Positions 1 through 12,082 of a stretch of DNA of 64,000 bases are shown one piece after another. Source of the DNA: Psychromonas sp. MME1 (GTDB lineage: Bacteria > Pseudomonadota > Gammaproteobacteria > Enterobacterales > Psychromonadaceae); assembly GCF_041080865.1 (NCBI RefSeq), contig NZ_CP160906.1, forward strand, positions 2,604,001 through 2,668,000. Reading direction: 5' to 3'. The notes beneath the pieces were generated by a model, which saw only the letters and a program-made list of their open reading frames with translations, did no database searches and was not told where the DNA came from. A program made the position numbers and the translations under genes. Every line of letters starts with the position of its first letter. The stretch's first letter is position 1.

Positions 1-20
1 ATTCAGATCACATTGGCAAG
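1..20 (-). promoter_or_regulatory. Partial rrn P1-type promoter (second copy)
   Basis: The first 20 bases are identical to 4970-4989, which hold the -35 hexamer and spacer of rrn promoter P1. The matching -10 would lie left of the window, so another minus-strand rRNA operon probably starts there, in tandem with the one described below. The identity is seen directly; the neighbouring operon is inferred. Confidence 0.5.
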
Positions 21-562
21 CGTTTTTTTCCAATAATATTTAATTATCGTTTGTTTGTATAATATCTAATCAACTTCTGTTTATTGGTTACAACAATACG
101 CAAAAACATGAAGAACAAGTTTATTTCTCTGTGGGACAGAGCCCTACTTAAAAAGCGCTTTATAATAGAAACAGTTAATACATCAGCTTAAAAATATTTC
201 TTGCATTGAACACTCCAGACACCGCAGCTATCATAGCTTTATACTGAATTTGTTAGGTGGATTGATCGCGTATTGTTTAAAAGAAAATAAACCATCTTTA
301 GATCTAACAGCTCAGGAATTTGAGCTGTTAGATAGCCATAATGTGATATGCGCTTAACCAGAATAAAAAACAGTAAGAAAAGACCTACTGGGTTTGTTTT
401 ATTTGGCGCTTGGCGATGGAAAGACGTCGCAGAGCACCGAAGCTCGTGACACATCGCTATCGCTATCGCGATACTCGCCCTAATATCACATGATTTGATA
501 CTGCCGTCGGCAGGCTACCCAGCTTCCCCGTGTTCAAGTGGTCATCATCAAGTGCTTAAACG
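21..562. other. Spacer downstream of the rrn operon, no gene seen
   Basis: No convincing coding sequence is present. The stretch holds a perfect 13-bp inverted repeat (302-314 with 321-333, loop of 6) that lacks a T-run on either side. Around 402-415 there is a short copy of the 5S 3'-end sequence (ggcgcttggcgatg), and near 450-470 a short tcgcta-type simple repeat. The 5S-like scrap suggests a remnant of a second 5S or an assembly join. Confidence 0.4.
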
Positions 563-600
563 AAAAAATCCCTGCTGACATCGTCAACAGGGATTTTTCG
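563..600 (-). terminator. rRNA operon terminator
   Basis: An inverted repeat with an 11-bp outer stem (564-574 with 588-598) and an inner GTCA/TGAC extension lies just past the 5S 3' end. On the minus strand it ends in a T-run, as expected for a Rho-independent terminator of the rrn operon. Confidence 0.8.
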
Positions 601-608
601 TTTATTAG

Positions 609-744
609 GCGCTTGGCGATGACCTACTCTCACATGGGGAGACCCCACACTACCATCGGCGCAGCTGCGTTTCACTTCTGAGTTCGGAATGGGATCAGGT
701 GGGACTGTTATCCCCGGAGTACCACAGCGCTATGTTCGCCAAGC
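609..744 (-). rRNA. rrf: 5S rRNA with an internal insertion
   Basis: Read on the minus strand, this matches gammaproteobacterial 5S rRNA from its 5' GCTTGGCG to its 3' CGCCAAGC end, including the conserved CCGAACTCAGAAGTG block. It is about 135 nt rather than about 120. The excess is one block at about 705-723 between the GTGG and TCCCACC segments. That block equals the 23S sequence around the peptidyl-transferase region (E. coli about 2437-2455), which is missing from the 23S copy here. The insertion would disturb helix II and loop B. A mis-assembly between 23S and 5S is the likeliest cause. Confidence 0.85.
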
Positions 745-868
745 TAAAAAGTTAATTAGAAAAGCTGCCCTTCTATTCATTCTTTAATCTTGCAAGTTGT
801 AAAATATATTGTCGCAAACGTACTTTTTCTGGTTACAGCTCGCGTCAACACAGTCTTAGGTGTTGTAT

Positions 869-2406
<1,538 letters not shown>

Positions 2407-2926
2407 ATACAACACCTAAAAAGTGTCACGCAGTGACGCGTTTTAGGTGTTGTTCCCAACAAGAGATTGACGTCTTTTTGTCAATGTCTGAGTGGGCAAC
2501 ACCATTTGGCATCACTACTTAATACTGATTTTTGTTTTGTATGTCGTTTCCAAGACGCTTGCGATTTCTCATATTTTACAATACAAAAAACAACATTCGT
2601 TTTTCGTGCACCTATCAATCATAAGATTGAGTAGATACGTACTGTTCACATTTCACTACGTGAAAAATGAACTTTTTATTTTTGCTTGATTACAATGATT
2701 AATAAATTAATCATTGAGAACAATTTCGTTTCGTTTGAACATATTGATATCTATATCGATACGTTCAAACAGAACTTTATCAGCTTTCCTAATTGTTAAA
2801 GAGCAGTGTTAAAAAACACTTTATAAGCATTAAAACTTAATGTTTATAAAGTGACTTTCACTTAAAGCGTAAACTCAGTTCCTACCAATGGATGGTTAAA
2901 AAGATTGAATATCTTTTTTATCGTAG
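2407..2926 (-). other. 23S-tRNA spacer with boxA and processing stem
   Basis: This is internal transcribed spacer with no protein gene. It holds the 5' arm of the 23S processing stem (2400-2419), a nested repeat of the ttaggtgttg motif up to about 2452, and a boxA antitermination motif (TGCTCTTTAACAA-type, read on minus) at 2793-2804. A hairpin lies near 2735-2772. The open frame at 2492-2689 is composition noise. Confidence 0.6.
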
Positions 2927-2999
2927 TGGTATCCCCAAGGGGATTTCCCCTGTTACCGCCGTGAAAGGGCGGTGTCCTAGGCCTCTAGACGATGGGGAC
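2927..2999 (-). tRNA. tRNA-Glu (TTC), T-loop damaged
   Basis: This is a tRNA in the 16S-23S spacer with the classic tRNA-Glu start (GTCCCC), D-arm, and anticodon arm CGCCC-TTTCACG-GCGG giving anticodon TTC, plus an encoded 3' CCA. It is 73 nt instead of 76. The T-arm stem GGGG/CCCC is kept, but the loop reads AAAT, so the invariant TTC of the T-loop is absent. The 5' G pairs with U rather than C at the acceptor end. It is either a tRNA pseudogene or part of the assembly damage across this operon. Confidence 0.8.
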
Positions 3000-3025
3000 A
3001 TAGAACTTCTGCACTTCTTCAGTCT

Positions 3026-3043
3026 AATCAAACAATCTGTGTG
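3026..3043 (-). other. 3' arm of the 16S RNase III stem
   Basis: This 18-base segment is perfectly complementary to 4783-4800, and the pairing continues with one mismatch to about 23 bp. The two arms bracket the 16S gene, matching the RNase III processing stem of pre-16S rRNA. Because it is intact, the operon frame is sound even though the mature RNAs are damaged. Confidence 0.75.
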
Positions 3044-3071
3044 AGCACTCATTATTGTGAATTTCTTTACG

Positions 3072-4583
<1,512 letters not shown>

Positions 4584-4803
4584 AAAGTTTAATTTGTATC
4601 TTTCGATACGACTCAATATTACTGACTAAAACTAAAGAACTTACGTTCTTTTTGTTATTCTGAATTAATGAATTAATTCGTGTGTCACTTCTATTGATGT
4701 TACCTAAACAAGTTAGGTGTAACTTTCTGCAAGCAGAAACGTTACTTTTTGATTATTTGAAATCACATCAACAATAAGTGCCCACACAGATTGTTTGATT
4801 AAA

Positions 4804-4815
4804 TTGTTAAAGAGC
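4804..4815 (-). promoter_or_regulatory. rrn leader boxA
   Basis: On the minus strand this reads GCTCTTTAACAA, the boxA antitermination element, in the leader between P2 and the 16S processing stem. A second copy lies before the 23S at 2793-2804, the usual arrangement for Nus-factor antitermination. Confidence 0.75.
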
Positions 4816-4836
4816 GCGCCTTGCGGCGAGGTGCGT

Positions 4837-4864
4837 ATATTACGCCCCTTTCGAACAATGTCAA
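4837..4864 (-). promoter_or_regulatory. rrn promoter P2
   Basis: On the minus strand, -35 TTGACA (4859-4864) and -10 TAATAT (4837-4842) are separated by 16 bp. They lie just upstream of boxA and fit the P2 promoter of an rRNA operon. Confidence 0.75.
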
Positions 4865-4960
4865 CGTCTTATTTTACGTTTCTTACGAAGCGATAAATGC
4901 GTTTGTTTTATTCTCAAACTGGTTGCTAACTTGCGTTACGCCCCGTGTCTGTGGATGCGC

Positions 4961-4988
4961 ATTATAGGGATTCAGATCACATTGGCAA
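4961..4988 (-). promoter_or_regulatory. rrn promoter P1
   Basis: On the minus strand, -35 TTGCCA (4983-4988) and -10 TATAAT (4961-4966) are separated by 16 bp. A GCGC-rich stretch follows the -10, as in stringently controlled rrn P1 promoters. Part of this promoter is repeated exactly at positions 1-20. Confidence 0.8.
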
Positions 4989-5051
4989 GGTTTTTTTTGC
5001 TATATTTCAGTTATTTTTAAAATAAATTTTTATACCTTAATTACAAACACG

Positions 5052-5081
5052 TTATCCACAACTTAGCTTTTGTTATCCACA
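5052..5081 (+). promoter_or_regulatory. Two perfect DnaA boxes
   Basis: TTATCCACA occurs at 5052-5060 and 5073-5081 in the same orientation, 21 bp start to start (two helical turns). An AT-rich stretch at 4990-5045 precedes them. They lie between rrn P1 and yrdA, so DnaA could bind here and affect either promoter or titrate DnaA. The boxes are seen directly; the role is inferred. Confidence 0.55.
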
Positions 5082-5129
5082 CAAAGTTATCGTATAGTTT
5101 CTTTTTCTATCCTATTTGAAGAGGTTTTT

Positions 5130-5675
5130 ATGCTTCCTGTTTTACGCCCTTATAGGGGCATTTTTCCAAAAGTTGCCGATTCTGTATATATTGATCCCTT
5201 TTCTTCTATTATTGGCGATGTTGTATTAGATGAGGACGTCAGTGTTTGGCCTATGTCAGTATTACGTGGCGATGTGAATAGCATTAAAGTAGGAAAACGC
5301 ACAAATATTCAAGATGGTTCCGTTTTACATGTTGCACGTAAAGGTGAAGCGAATATAGATGGTTACTCTTTACACATTGGTGAAGATGTTACCGTAGGCC
5401 ATAAAGCAATGCTTCATGCTTGTAAAATCGGTGATCGCGTTTTAATTGGAATGGGGGCCATCGTTTTAGATAATGCCCATATTGATGACGATGTTATCCT
5501 CGGCGCTGGAGCATTAGTTCCACCAAATAAACATCTTGCAACGGGTTATCTATATGTTGGTTCGCCAGCAAAAGCGGTAAGGAAACTTAGCGAAGATGAA
5601 CGAGCATTTTTGAAGCGCTCTGCTGCTCATTACGTTAAGCTAAAAAATGAGTACCAACAAGAAAGTTGTAATTAA
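5130..5675 (+). CDS. yrdA: Gamma carbonic anhydrase family protein YrdA
   Basis: This is a 181-aa left-handed beta-helix protein of the gamma carbonic anhydrase/YrdA family. Hexapeptide-like repeats run through the middle, and the three histidines expected to bind metal are visible (in SVLHVA, VGHKAMLH). Members are trimeric, and catalytic activity is unproven for many. I chose the ATG at 5130, preceded by AGAGG, over an upstream non-ATG start that would add 20 unrelated residues. It lies divergently next to the rRNA promoters, an order also found at E. coli rrnD-yrdA. A bidirectional terminator follows it. Confidence 0.92.
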   Translation: MLPVLRPYRGIFPKVADSVYIDPFSSIIGDVVLDEDVSVWPMSVLRGDVNSIKVGKRTNIQDGSVLHVARKGEANIDGYSLHIGEDVTVGHKAMLHACKIGDRVLIGMGAIVLDNAHIDDDVILGAGALVPPNKHLATGYLYVGSPAKAVRKLSEDERAFLKRSAAHYVKLKNEYQQESCN

Positions 5676-5686
5676 ATCGCTCAGCC

Positions 5687-5720
5687 AAAAACAAGGCCAC
5701 AGGGCTGTGGCCTTGTTTTT
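5687..5720. terminator. Bidirectional terminator between yrdA and argH
   Basis: A perfect 16-bp inverted repeat (5687-5702 with 5705-5720) has A-rich and T-rich outer ends, so it gives a U-run on both strands. It sits between the convergent yrdA and argH. Confidence 0.88.
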
Positions 5721-5725
5721 AAAAA

Positions 5726-7600
5726 TTACAGTATTTCTTTATGAATTAAAGTACTGCTATTAATATGAAATTCTAACGCAACTTCATCGCAGGCATGCTG
5801 ACGAATACACATTGCGCAATCTTTCATCACTTTTTCAGGCATTAATGATTTGCTTGTAGGGCTAAAACCTAGTTTCATAAAAAACTCAGGCATACGTGTT
5901 AAGACAAATACACGTTTAATAGCTAGTTTTTCAGCGCGTTTGATAATCCGTTCAACAAGAATTCGTCCCTGCCCTTTACGTTCATAACCAGGTTCAACAC
6001 CTAACGAACGGATCTCAGCAAGTCCTGTGTCATAGACATATAATGAACCACAGCCAGTTACTTTCCCTTCATATTCAGTTACCGAAAATTCACCAACCGA
6101 TTTTACCAAATCAGACTTATCTCGAGGTAAATTTTCCCCCTTTTCAGCCCAGTGATTGACCATCGATTCAATACGCTCTAAATCAGTTAAGCGAGCTGTA
6201 CGAATCACTAACCCACTCGTATCACGATCTGTTAAACGTTGTTCCGCTTCGGTTAGTGCATATTCTATTTGTTCTGGAGCCACGCCACCTTGAGCTTTAC
6301 GTGCAGATAATGTCGCTTCTAATGTTAATACAGGGTAAACATCTTCTTCTATAACTTGTGAAAACGCTTTGAATTCAGGCACGGTTAACCCTTCAAGCGG
6401 CACTCCTTTTTCAATAGCAGCGACCACGGCAACGCCAACAATATGATGCGCTTCTCGGAAGGGGATCCCTTTTGCCACAAGGTAATCAGCCAATTCAGTG
6501 GCATTTGAGTAACCGCCTTGTGCGGCTTCCTTCGTACGCGCTTCATTTACTTTAAGGTCAGTCAATGCCATCGCGGCCATTTCTAGACAATCCCCCCATG
6601 TATCTAACGCATCAAATAGTCCTTCTTTATCTTCTTGCATATCTTTATTATAGGCAAGAGGCAACGCTTTTAAGGTCATTAACATTCCAGCCAAAGAGCC
6701 AAATACACGACCAGATTTCCCGCGTATCAATTCCATCGCATCTGGATTTTTTTTCTGTGGCATCAGAGATGAACCTGACGTAACTAAGTCAGACATTTCT
6801 ATAAACGCAGACTCGCCACTGTTGTAAAAAATTAAATCTTCAGCCATTCGTGATAAATGTACCATTGATAGTGTTGCACAACTCATCAATTCCACGACAT
6901 GGTCTCTGTCTGAAACAGAATCTAAACTATTTCGTGTGGCTCTAGCAAAACCTAATGAATGTGCCAATGCAGTCCTGTCTATAGCATAAGCAGTACCTGC
7001 TAATGCCCCACTTCCTAGCGGACAGGTATTTAGCCTATCAATACAGCCTTTTAAACGGCTATAATCACGTTCGAGCATTTCTAAATAAGCAAGGCACCAA
7101 TGTGAAAATGTCACTGGTTGTGCTCGCTGCAAGTGCGTATACCCTGGTAATACAACATCTTGATGAATACGCGCCAATTCGATCAATTTTTTTTGTAACG
7201 TATCGAGATGCAATACTAATTCTTGTGCTGTTTTTTTACACCAAAGCTTTAAATCAGTTGCAACTTGATCATTACGACTCCGCCCAGTGTGTAATTTTTT
7301 ACCTAAATCACCAACACGATGAATCAGCTGAGTTTCAACCCAAGAATGTATATCTTCTGCATCGGATTGCAATACTTGACTTGGGTTTAGTTGAACTGAA
7401 ATTAATAATTCATTTAATGCTGATTCTAACTGTTTTTGCTCTTCTTCAGTCAAAACATTCACTGATTGCAATGATTTAGACCAAGCTATTGAACCAATTA
7501 TATCCTGCTCTGCAAGACGATAATCGAATTTTAATGAATCATTAAATAGTTTAAATTTAACGTCTGCCGCTTGGCTAAAACGCCCACCCCATAATGCCAT
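5726..7600 (-). CDS. argH: Argininosuccinate lyase / N-acetylglutamate synthase fusion, ArgH(A)
   Basis: This 624-aa protein combines two enzymes of arginine synthesis. Residues 1 to about 460 are argininosuccinate lyase (last step, giving arginine and fumarate) with the signature [11 protein letters not shown] at about 277-287. Residues from about 465 form a GNAT domain ([11 protein letters not shown]..., [16 protein letters not shown] acetyl-CoA loop) that corresponds to N-acetylglutamate synthase, the first step. Such argH(A) fusions are known in Moritella and related marine gammaproteobacteria. It is the last gene of argCBFGH, and no separate argA is seen. Feedback control by arginine would act on the C-terminal domain in this family; I cannot see that from sequence. 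Confidence 0.95.
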   Translation of the reverse strand: MALWGGRFSQAADVKFKLFNDSLKFDYRLAEQDIIGSIAWSKSLQSVNVLTEEEQKQLESALNELLISVQLNPSQVLQSDAEDIHSWVETQLIHRVGDLGKKLHTGRSRNDQVATDLKLWCKKTAQELVLHLDTLQKKLIELARIHQDVVLPGYTHLQRAQPVTFSHWCLAYLEMLERDYSRLKGCIDRLNTCPLGSGALAGTAYAIDRTALAHSLGFARATRNSLDSVSDRDHVVELMSCATLSMVHLSRMAEDLIFYNSGESAFIEMSDLVTSGSSLMPQKKNPDAMELIRGKSGRVFGSLAGMLMTLKALPLAYNKDMQEDKEGLFDALDTWGDCLEMAAMALTDLKVNEARTKEAAQGGYSNATELADYLVAKGIPFREAHHIVGVAVVAAIEKGVPLEGLTVPEFKAFSQVIEEDVYPVLTLEATLSARKAQGGVAPEQIEYALTEAEQRLTDRDTSGLVIRTARLTDLERIESMVNHWAEKGENLPRDKSDLVKSVGEFSVTEYEGKVTGCGSLYVYDTGLAEIRSLGVEPGYERKGQGRILVERIIKRAEKLAIKRVFVLTRMPEFFMKLGFSPTSKSLMPEKVMKDCAMCIRQHACDEVALEFHINSSTLIHKEIL

Positions 7601-7682
7601 GTTAATGCTCCATCACTTAGTTTGTTTTTTTATTTATATAGAATCTTGATTAAATCAGGTTTTAGAACCTATATAAATAGAA

Positions 7683-7718
7683 ATTCCTGTTTGCCTATAC
7701 AACAAGGTAAACAGGAAT
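7683..7718 (-). terminator. Hairpin between argG and argH
   Basis: A 13-bp stem with one mismatch (7683-7695 with 7706-7718) and a 10-nt loop lies in the 142-bp gap between argG and argH. On the minus strand it is followed by TTTCTATTT rather than a clean T-run. It may act as a weak terminator, an mRNA processing or stability element, or an attenuator that lowers argH relative to argG. Confidence 0.5.
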
Positions 7719-7742
7719 AGAATAGAAATCTAGTTGCTTAAA

Positions 7743-8948
7743 TTATTTACTATTTAACTTACGAATACGACTAGATAGTGAATATAAACGGATAAAACCT
7801 TCGGCATGTTTTTGATCATACACGTTGTCATCACCAAATGTAGCAAACTCCTCTGAATAAAGGCTATTTGGCGAACGTTTCTGTACTGCCGTCACTTGCC
7901 CCTTATACATTTTAACAACAACTTCACCATTAACATCTTTTGCTAATGCTTCAGAAGCAGCTAGTAAAGAGCCGCATAAAGGTGTAAACCAACGACCATC
8001 ATAAACTAAATGCGCAAATTCTTGCCCAACTTGATCTCGCCATTTACGTGATGGCTTGTCATGAACTAATTCATCAATGCCACGCAGTGCTGTTACCATT
8101 ACGGTGCCTCCTGGTGTTTCATAACAACCTCGAGACTTCATACCAACAGTACGGTTTTCTGTAATATCAATACGACCAACACCATGAGCAGCTGCTTTTT
8201 TGTTTAATAGCATCAATGCATCGTATGGTGATAACTCAACACCATCAACAGCAGTAACACGCCCACATTCAACTTTAATGGTTAAATATTCGGGTTCATT
8301 AGGGGCATCAATCGGATCAACCGTTAACGTCCACACACCTTTACTTGGCTCATTCCACGGGTCCTCTAATTCACCGCCCTCATGAGAAATATGCCATGCG
8401 TTTGCATCTCGGCTATATATCTTAGCTGCACTCGCCGTTGTTTTAATATTACGTTCAGCAAGGTAATCAAGCAGATCTTCACGCGAAACCATATCCCATT
8501 CACGCCATGGCGCAATGACTTTTAATTCTGGCGCTAATGCTGCGAAACAACTCTCAAAACGAATTTGGTCATTACCTTTACCAGTACAACCATGGCAAAC
8601 CGCATCCGCCCCAACTTTAAGTGCAACTTCCACTTGTGCTTTGGCAATAATTGGACGCGCCATCGATGTACCTAATAAATAAGTACCTTCGTATACGGCA
8701 CCAGTTGCCATCGTTGGATAAATGTAGTCTTTAACAAACTCTTCTTTAAGATCTACAATATGACATTCAGAAGCACCTGATGCTATCGCTTTCTCATGTA
8801 AACCAACTAATTCTTCTGCACCTTGACCAACATCAGCACAAAAAGCAACAATTTCACAATCATCATAAGTTTCTTTTAACCATGGAATGATTGCTGAAGT
8901 ATCTAGACCACCCGAATAAGCGAGTACCACTTTTTTAACTTTACTCAT
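7743..8948 (-). CDS. argG: Argininosuccinate synthase
   Basis: This 401-aa enzyme joins citrulline and aspartate with ATP to give argininosuccinate. The N-terminal nucleotide-binding PP-loop AYSGGLDTS (about residues 9-17) is visible, as are the family segments [13 protein letters not shown] and [14 protein letters not shown]. Length is typical of the 400-aa type. It starts 4 bp after argF, within the argCBFGH operon, and is separated from argH by a hairpin-bearing gap. Confidence 0.97.
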   Translation of the reverse strand: MSKVKKVVLAYSGGLDTSAIIPWLKETYDDCEIVAFCADVGQGAEELVGLHEKAIASGASECHIVDLKEEFVKDYIYPTMATGAVYEGTYLLGTSMARPIIAKAQVEVALKVGADAVCHGCTGKGNDQIRFESCFAALAPELKVIAPWREWDMVSREDLLDYLAERNIKTTASAAKIYSRDANAWHISHEGGELEDPWNEPSKGVWTLTVDPIDAPNEPEYLTIKVECGRVTAVDGVELSPYDALMLLNKKAAAHGVGRIDITENRTVGMKSRGCYETPGGTVMVTALRGIDELVHDKPSRKWRDQVGQEFAHLVYDGRWFTPLCGSLLAASEALAKDVNGEVVVKMYKGQVTAVQKRSPNSLYSEEFATFGDDNVYDQKHAEGFIRLYSLSSRIRKLNSK

Positions 8949-8952
8949 TTGA

Positions 8953-9864
8953 TTATTTTCCTTTGATCAGTGTCAGCATGATAGCATTTTGAATATGCAT
9001 TCTATTTTCTGCTTGGTCAAAAATCAACGAAGCAGGACCATCCATTACCTCTGATGTGATATCTAAACCACGATGGGCTGGTTGGCAATGTAATACGTGT
9101 TTAATTCCCGTTAAATTCAGTAATTCTCGGTTAATTTGGTAAGGCATAAATTTACTTTTTATTTCTGCAAGAGGAGTCGCGTCCCCCATAGATATCCAAG
9201 TGTCGCCGTATACCACATCATAACCTTTAATATCATTAATATCGTTAGTAACTCTGATACTACCGCCATTTTTGGCAGCTATCTCTTCGGCCATTTTCAT
9301 TACTTGTGCATCAGGGCTATGACCAATCGGACAAACAGCTGTGACCTCTGCTCCCAATATGGCACCAGCAATAAAAAGGGAATGAGTGACATTATTGCCA
9401 TCACCAATATAAGCTAATTTGACCTTAGAAACATCATCATATTGCTCAGAAATAGTTAAAAAATCTGCCATCGCCTGACACGGATGGTAAAGGTCACATA
9501 GCGAGTTAATGACCGGCACGCTCGAGTATTGTTGCATTTCAAGTAATGTATTATGATCAAAAACACGTGCAACAATACAATCAGCCCAGCGAGAAATATT
9601 AGCGGCAAAATCTTTAACATCTTCACGGCTACCCATGGCACCATTTGTTTGGTCTAAGTAGACAACATGCCCCCCTAATTTATTGACACCAATATCAAAG
9701 GTAACACGCGTTCGCAATGATTGTTTTTCAAATAACGTCACCACACTTTTGCCAGCTAATGCTTGATGATATTTAGCAGGATTTGCTTTTAACTCTTTGC
9801 CTAATGCAATCAGATCCAATGCCTGTTGCTGCGTCATTTCCATACCTGTTAATAAATCTTTCAT
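8953..9864 (-). CDS. argF: Ornithine carbamoyltransferase
   Basis: This 303-aa carbamoyltransferase makes citrulline from ornithine and carbamoyl phosphate. The carbamoyl-phosphate loop reads SLRTRVTF where E. coli has STRTR, and the catalytic motif reads HCQPAHRG instead of HCLPA. I recall the same variants in Shewanella-type ArgF, so activity is probably retained. It follows argB by 11 bp and precedes argG by 4 bp, consistent with one transcript. Confidence 0.93.
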   Translation of the reverse strand: MKDLLTGMEMTQQQALDLIALGKELKANPAKYHQALAGKSVVTLFEKQSLRTRVTFDIGVNKLGGHVVYLDQTNGAMGSREDVKDFAANISRWADCIVARVFDHNTLLEMQQYSSVPVINSLCDLYHPCQAMADFLTISEQYDDVSKVKLAYIGDGNNVTHSLFIAGAILGAEVTAVCPIGHSPDAQVMKMAEEIAAKNGGSIRVTNDINDIKGYDVVYGDTWISMGDATPLAEIKSKFMPYQINRELLNLTGIKHVLHCQPAHRGLDITSEVMDGPASLIFDQAENRMHIQNAIMLTLIKGK

Positions 9865-9875
9865 CGCTTTACTCT

Positions 9876-10664
9876 CTACTTAACTACTTTTGTTCCCACG
9901 GCTTGCCCTGCAAGCAATGACACTAAATTTTCAGGATTCTTCCAACTAGCCAACATAACATAACCTAGTTTATCTGCTGCCTGTAGCGCAGCTTGCACTT
10001 TCACAACCATACCGTCTTTGATTACTTCATCGGCGATAAGTGTATCAGCTAATTGTGTATTTAGCTCAGCTATGACCTGTTTATTCTCATCCCATACGCC
10101 ATCGACATCGGACAAGAATACTAATTCGGCACCAATCAATTCACATATAGCAATGGCAGCTTGATCTGCATTAACATTATATAAGCGGCCATCATCACCA
10201 ATTCCAATAGATGATATAACTGGTAAATGTCCTGCAGCTAATAAGCCATTTATTAAGGTTGGGTTGTTAGCACTGCAGACACCAACGGCTCCTAGTTCAG
10301 GATCGAGCTGCGTCACTTTGCAACTAAAACCATCGGCAAGCGAAAGCCCAACCGCCGAAAGCCCAGACTGTAGCGCCTGCGCCATTAGCAATTTATTAGA
10401 TGTTCCAGCTAATGCTCCGGCAACATAAGGTATTTGCTCGAAGGGCGTTATGCGTAAACCATTTTTTTTTTCACTAACGATGTTCATTTTGCGCAATACA
10501 TCTTCAACAATAACGCCGCCTCCGTGCACTAATAACAAAGGACGCTGTTGATCTTGTAAATAGACGGTTAAAGCTGAAAATAAATTAGCTAAGGCCTGTT
10601 GGTTTTCAAGCACAGCACCACCCAATTTTATCAGTAATGGCTGTGTAGACAAAGGTTGAGTCAT
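9876..10664 (-). CDS. argB: Acetylglutamate kinase
   Basis: This 262-aa amino acid kinase phosphorylates N-acetylglutamate, the second step of the acetylated arginine pathway. Visible motifs are the N-terminal LIKLGGAVL lysine/glycine loop, LLVHGGG, and LSDVDGV near the C-terminal ATP site. The length matches the E. coli-type enzyme (258 aa), which lacks the N-terminal extension linked to arginine inhibition. It lies 14 bp after argC and 11 bp before argF. Confidence 0.96.
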   Translation of the reverse strand: MTQPLSTQPLLIKLGGAVLENQQALANLFSALTVYLQDQQRPLLLVHGGGVIVEDVLRKMNIVSEKKNGLRITPFEQIPYVAGALAGTSNKLLMAQALQSGLSAVGLSLADGFSCKVTQLDPELGAVGVCSANNPTLINGLLAAGHLPVISSIGIGDDGRLYNVNADQAAIAICELIGAELVFLSDVDGVWDENKQVIAELNTQLADTLIADEVIKDGMVVKVQAALQAADKLGYVMLASWKNPENLVSLLAGQAVGTKVVK

Positions 10665-10678
10665 TTTTATTATTCCAC

Positions 10679-11692
10679 TTAAATAAGAGACGTTGTCATG
10701 GCAAATCCAAAACGTATATTAATACATTGTATCGCCTGCGACGAAGCACCTTTCAATAAATTGTCAATTGCGCTAAACACGACCAGATCGTTACCATCTA
10801 CAGCCCATCCCAAGTCACAAAAAGGAGTATTAACAACATTTTTTAATGCAGGATATTTACCATGAGGCATCAAACGAACAATTTCTTTATCTGCATAAGC
10901 GTCGTGATATGCTTGATCAACCTGAGCGTTGCTCACCCCTTCTTTGAGCTGCACATTGATACTTGCTAAAATACCACGCTTGAAACTACCTAAATGCGGA
11001 GTAAATACAACAGGAGTTCCTAGATGTTGATCTATTTCGGGTTTATGGCGGTGATTGAATACACCATATGGCTGTAAACTTACTTCACAAAAACTACTCG
11101 CTATACTCGCTTTTCTACCTGCGCCACTTACCCCACTGGTTGCATTAATGGTTGGTTTGCAACCTTCTTTAATTAACCCAGCTTCAAATAATGGCTTAAG
11201 TGCCGTTAACGATGCAGTGGTATAACAACCAGGTACGGCAATTAAATCTGTTTTTTTAATTGCGGCGACATTCCATTCAGCTAGACCATAAACAGCTTTA
11301 TCTAACAAATCTGGGTATTGATGAGTAAATCCGTAATACTTATCATAAAAACCAGAGCTTTGGACTCGGAATGCACCGGAAAGATCGAAAACCACGGTAT
11401 TTTGTTCAAGAAAAAGAGCTGCCAAATCATGACTTACTTCATGTGCAGTCGCTAAAATGACAATATCAATACCCGCACAAATAGTGGCAACATTATCACT
11501 TGCAAGCGGCTGTAATGGTAAATCAACAACACCTAGTAAGTTTCCATAAAGGTCTGATATTTTTTTTCCTTTATCGAGACTATTCTCTGAAACATATAAG
11601 CCACTTAATTCAATATATTTATGACGAGTTAAAAAAAGAGCCAATTCAGCGCCAGTATAACCACTTGCACCAACTACAATTGCTTTTAACAT
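10679..11692 (-). CDS. argC: N-acetyl-gamma-glutamyl-phosphate reductase
   Basis: This 337-aa NADPH-dependent reductase performs the third step of arginine synthesis. The N-terminal Rossmann motif [13 protein letters not shown] and the catalytic-cysteine motif VPGCYTTAS are present. I start at the ATG at 11692 (MLKAIVVG), preceded by AGGGA, since the frame's 15 extra upstream codons are not family-like. It is the first gene of argCBFGH. Two ARG boxes lie 85-123 bp upstream, so ArgR repression by arginine is expected. Confidence 0.95.
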   Translation of the reverse strand: MLKAIVVGASGYTGAELALFLTRHKYIELSGLYVSENSLDKGKKISDLYGNLLGVVDLPLQPLASDNVATICAGIDIVILATAHEVSHDLAALFLEQNTVVFDLSGAFRVQSSGFYDKYYGFTHQYPDLLDKAVYGLAEWNVAAIKKTDLIAVPGCYTTASLTALKPLFEAGLIKEGCKPTINATSGVSGAGRKASIASSFCEVSLQPYGVFNHRHKPEIDQHLGTPVVFTPHLGSFKRGILASINVQLKEGVSNAQVDQAYHDAYADKEIVRLMPHGKYPALKNVVNTPFCDLGWAVDGNDLVVFSAIDNLLKGASSQAIQCINIRFGFAMTTSLI

Positions 11693-11776
11693 AGGGAGTC
11701 CCTGTTTCATCTGCTCAATAAAAATAGAGAGCCCCATTTTGGCACTCTCCGTAGTATGAAGGGCATTCTAATAAGT

Positions 11777-11815
11777 TCTGAGTATTTATTCAATATTTAT
11801 GAATAATTATATAAA
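11777..11815 (-). promoter_or_regulatory. Tandem ARG boxes (ArgR operator) of argCBFGH
   Basis: Two 18-bp ARG-box matches lie 3 bp apart, the spacing that ArgR hexamers recognise. Box 11777-11794 matches the TGAAT-N4-ATTCA consensus with one mismatch. Box 11798-11815 has a perfect ATTCA half and a degenerate left half. The second overlaps a TATAAT (minus strand, 11806-11811) that probably is the argC -10, so binding would block RNA polymerase. The rest of the 390-bp gap to 12082 is AT-rich with nothing else recognised. Confidence 0.72.
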
Positions 11816-12082
11816 TGAATTTAACCAGCACAGAGCGAAAACAGAATATTTACAAATTACCTCTATCAGGTGCAAAGTATGTGTTATTAAAAATAAAAAT
11901 AAGCAAACATGTATAAATTTATTACTTTTGTTAAGTTAGCTCACAAAAAGCTATTTATTAATATAAATTGTACGCCATAACCTGCCAGTTCTTAGTAAGA
12001 TGTGCAAAAAATTATTGGCAGCAACAAAAACAATAATTATATTTAGTTACATTCATTTTCATTCAAAGGGAATTCAACACAA

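Noticed and set aside
239-454. 71-codon frame in the left spacer
   Set aside because: It starts from rRNA-spacer sequence, has no ribosome site and no recognisable family.
7003-7479. 158-codon frame antisense to argH
   Set aside because: It is fully inside the lyase domain on the other strand, without independent support.
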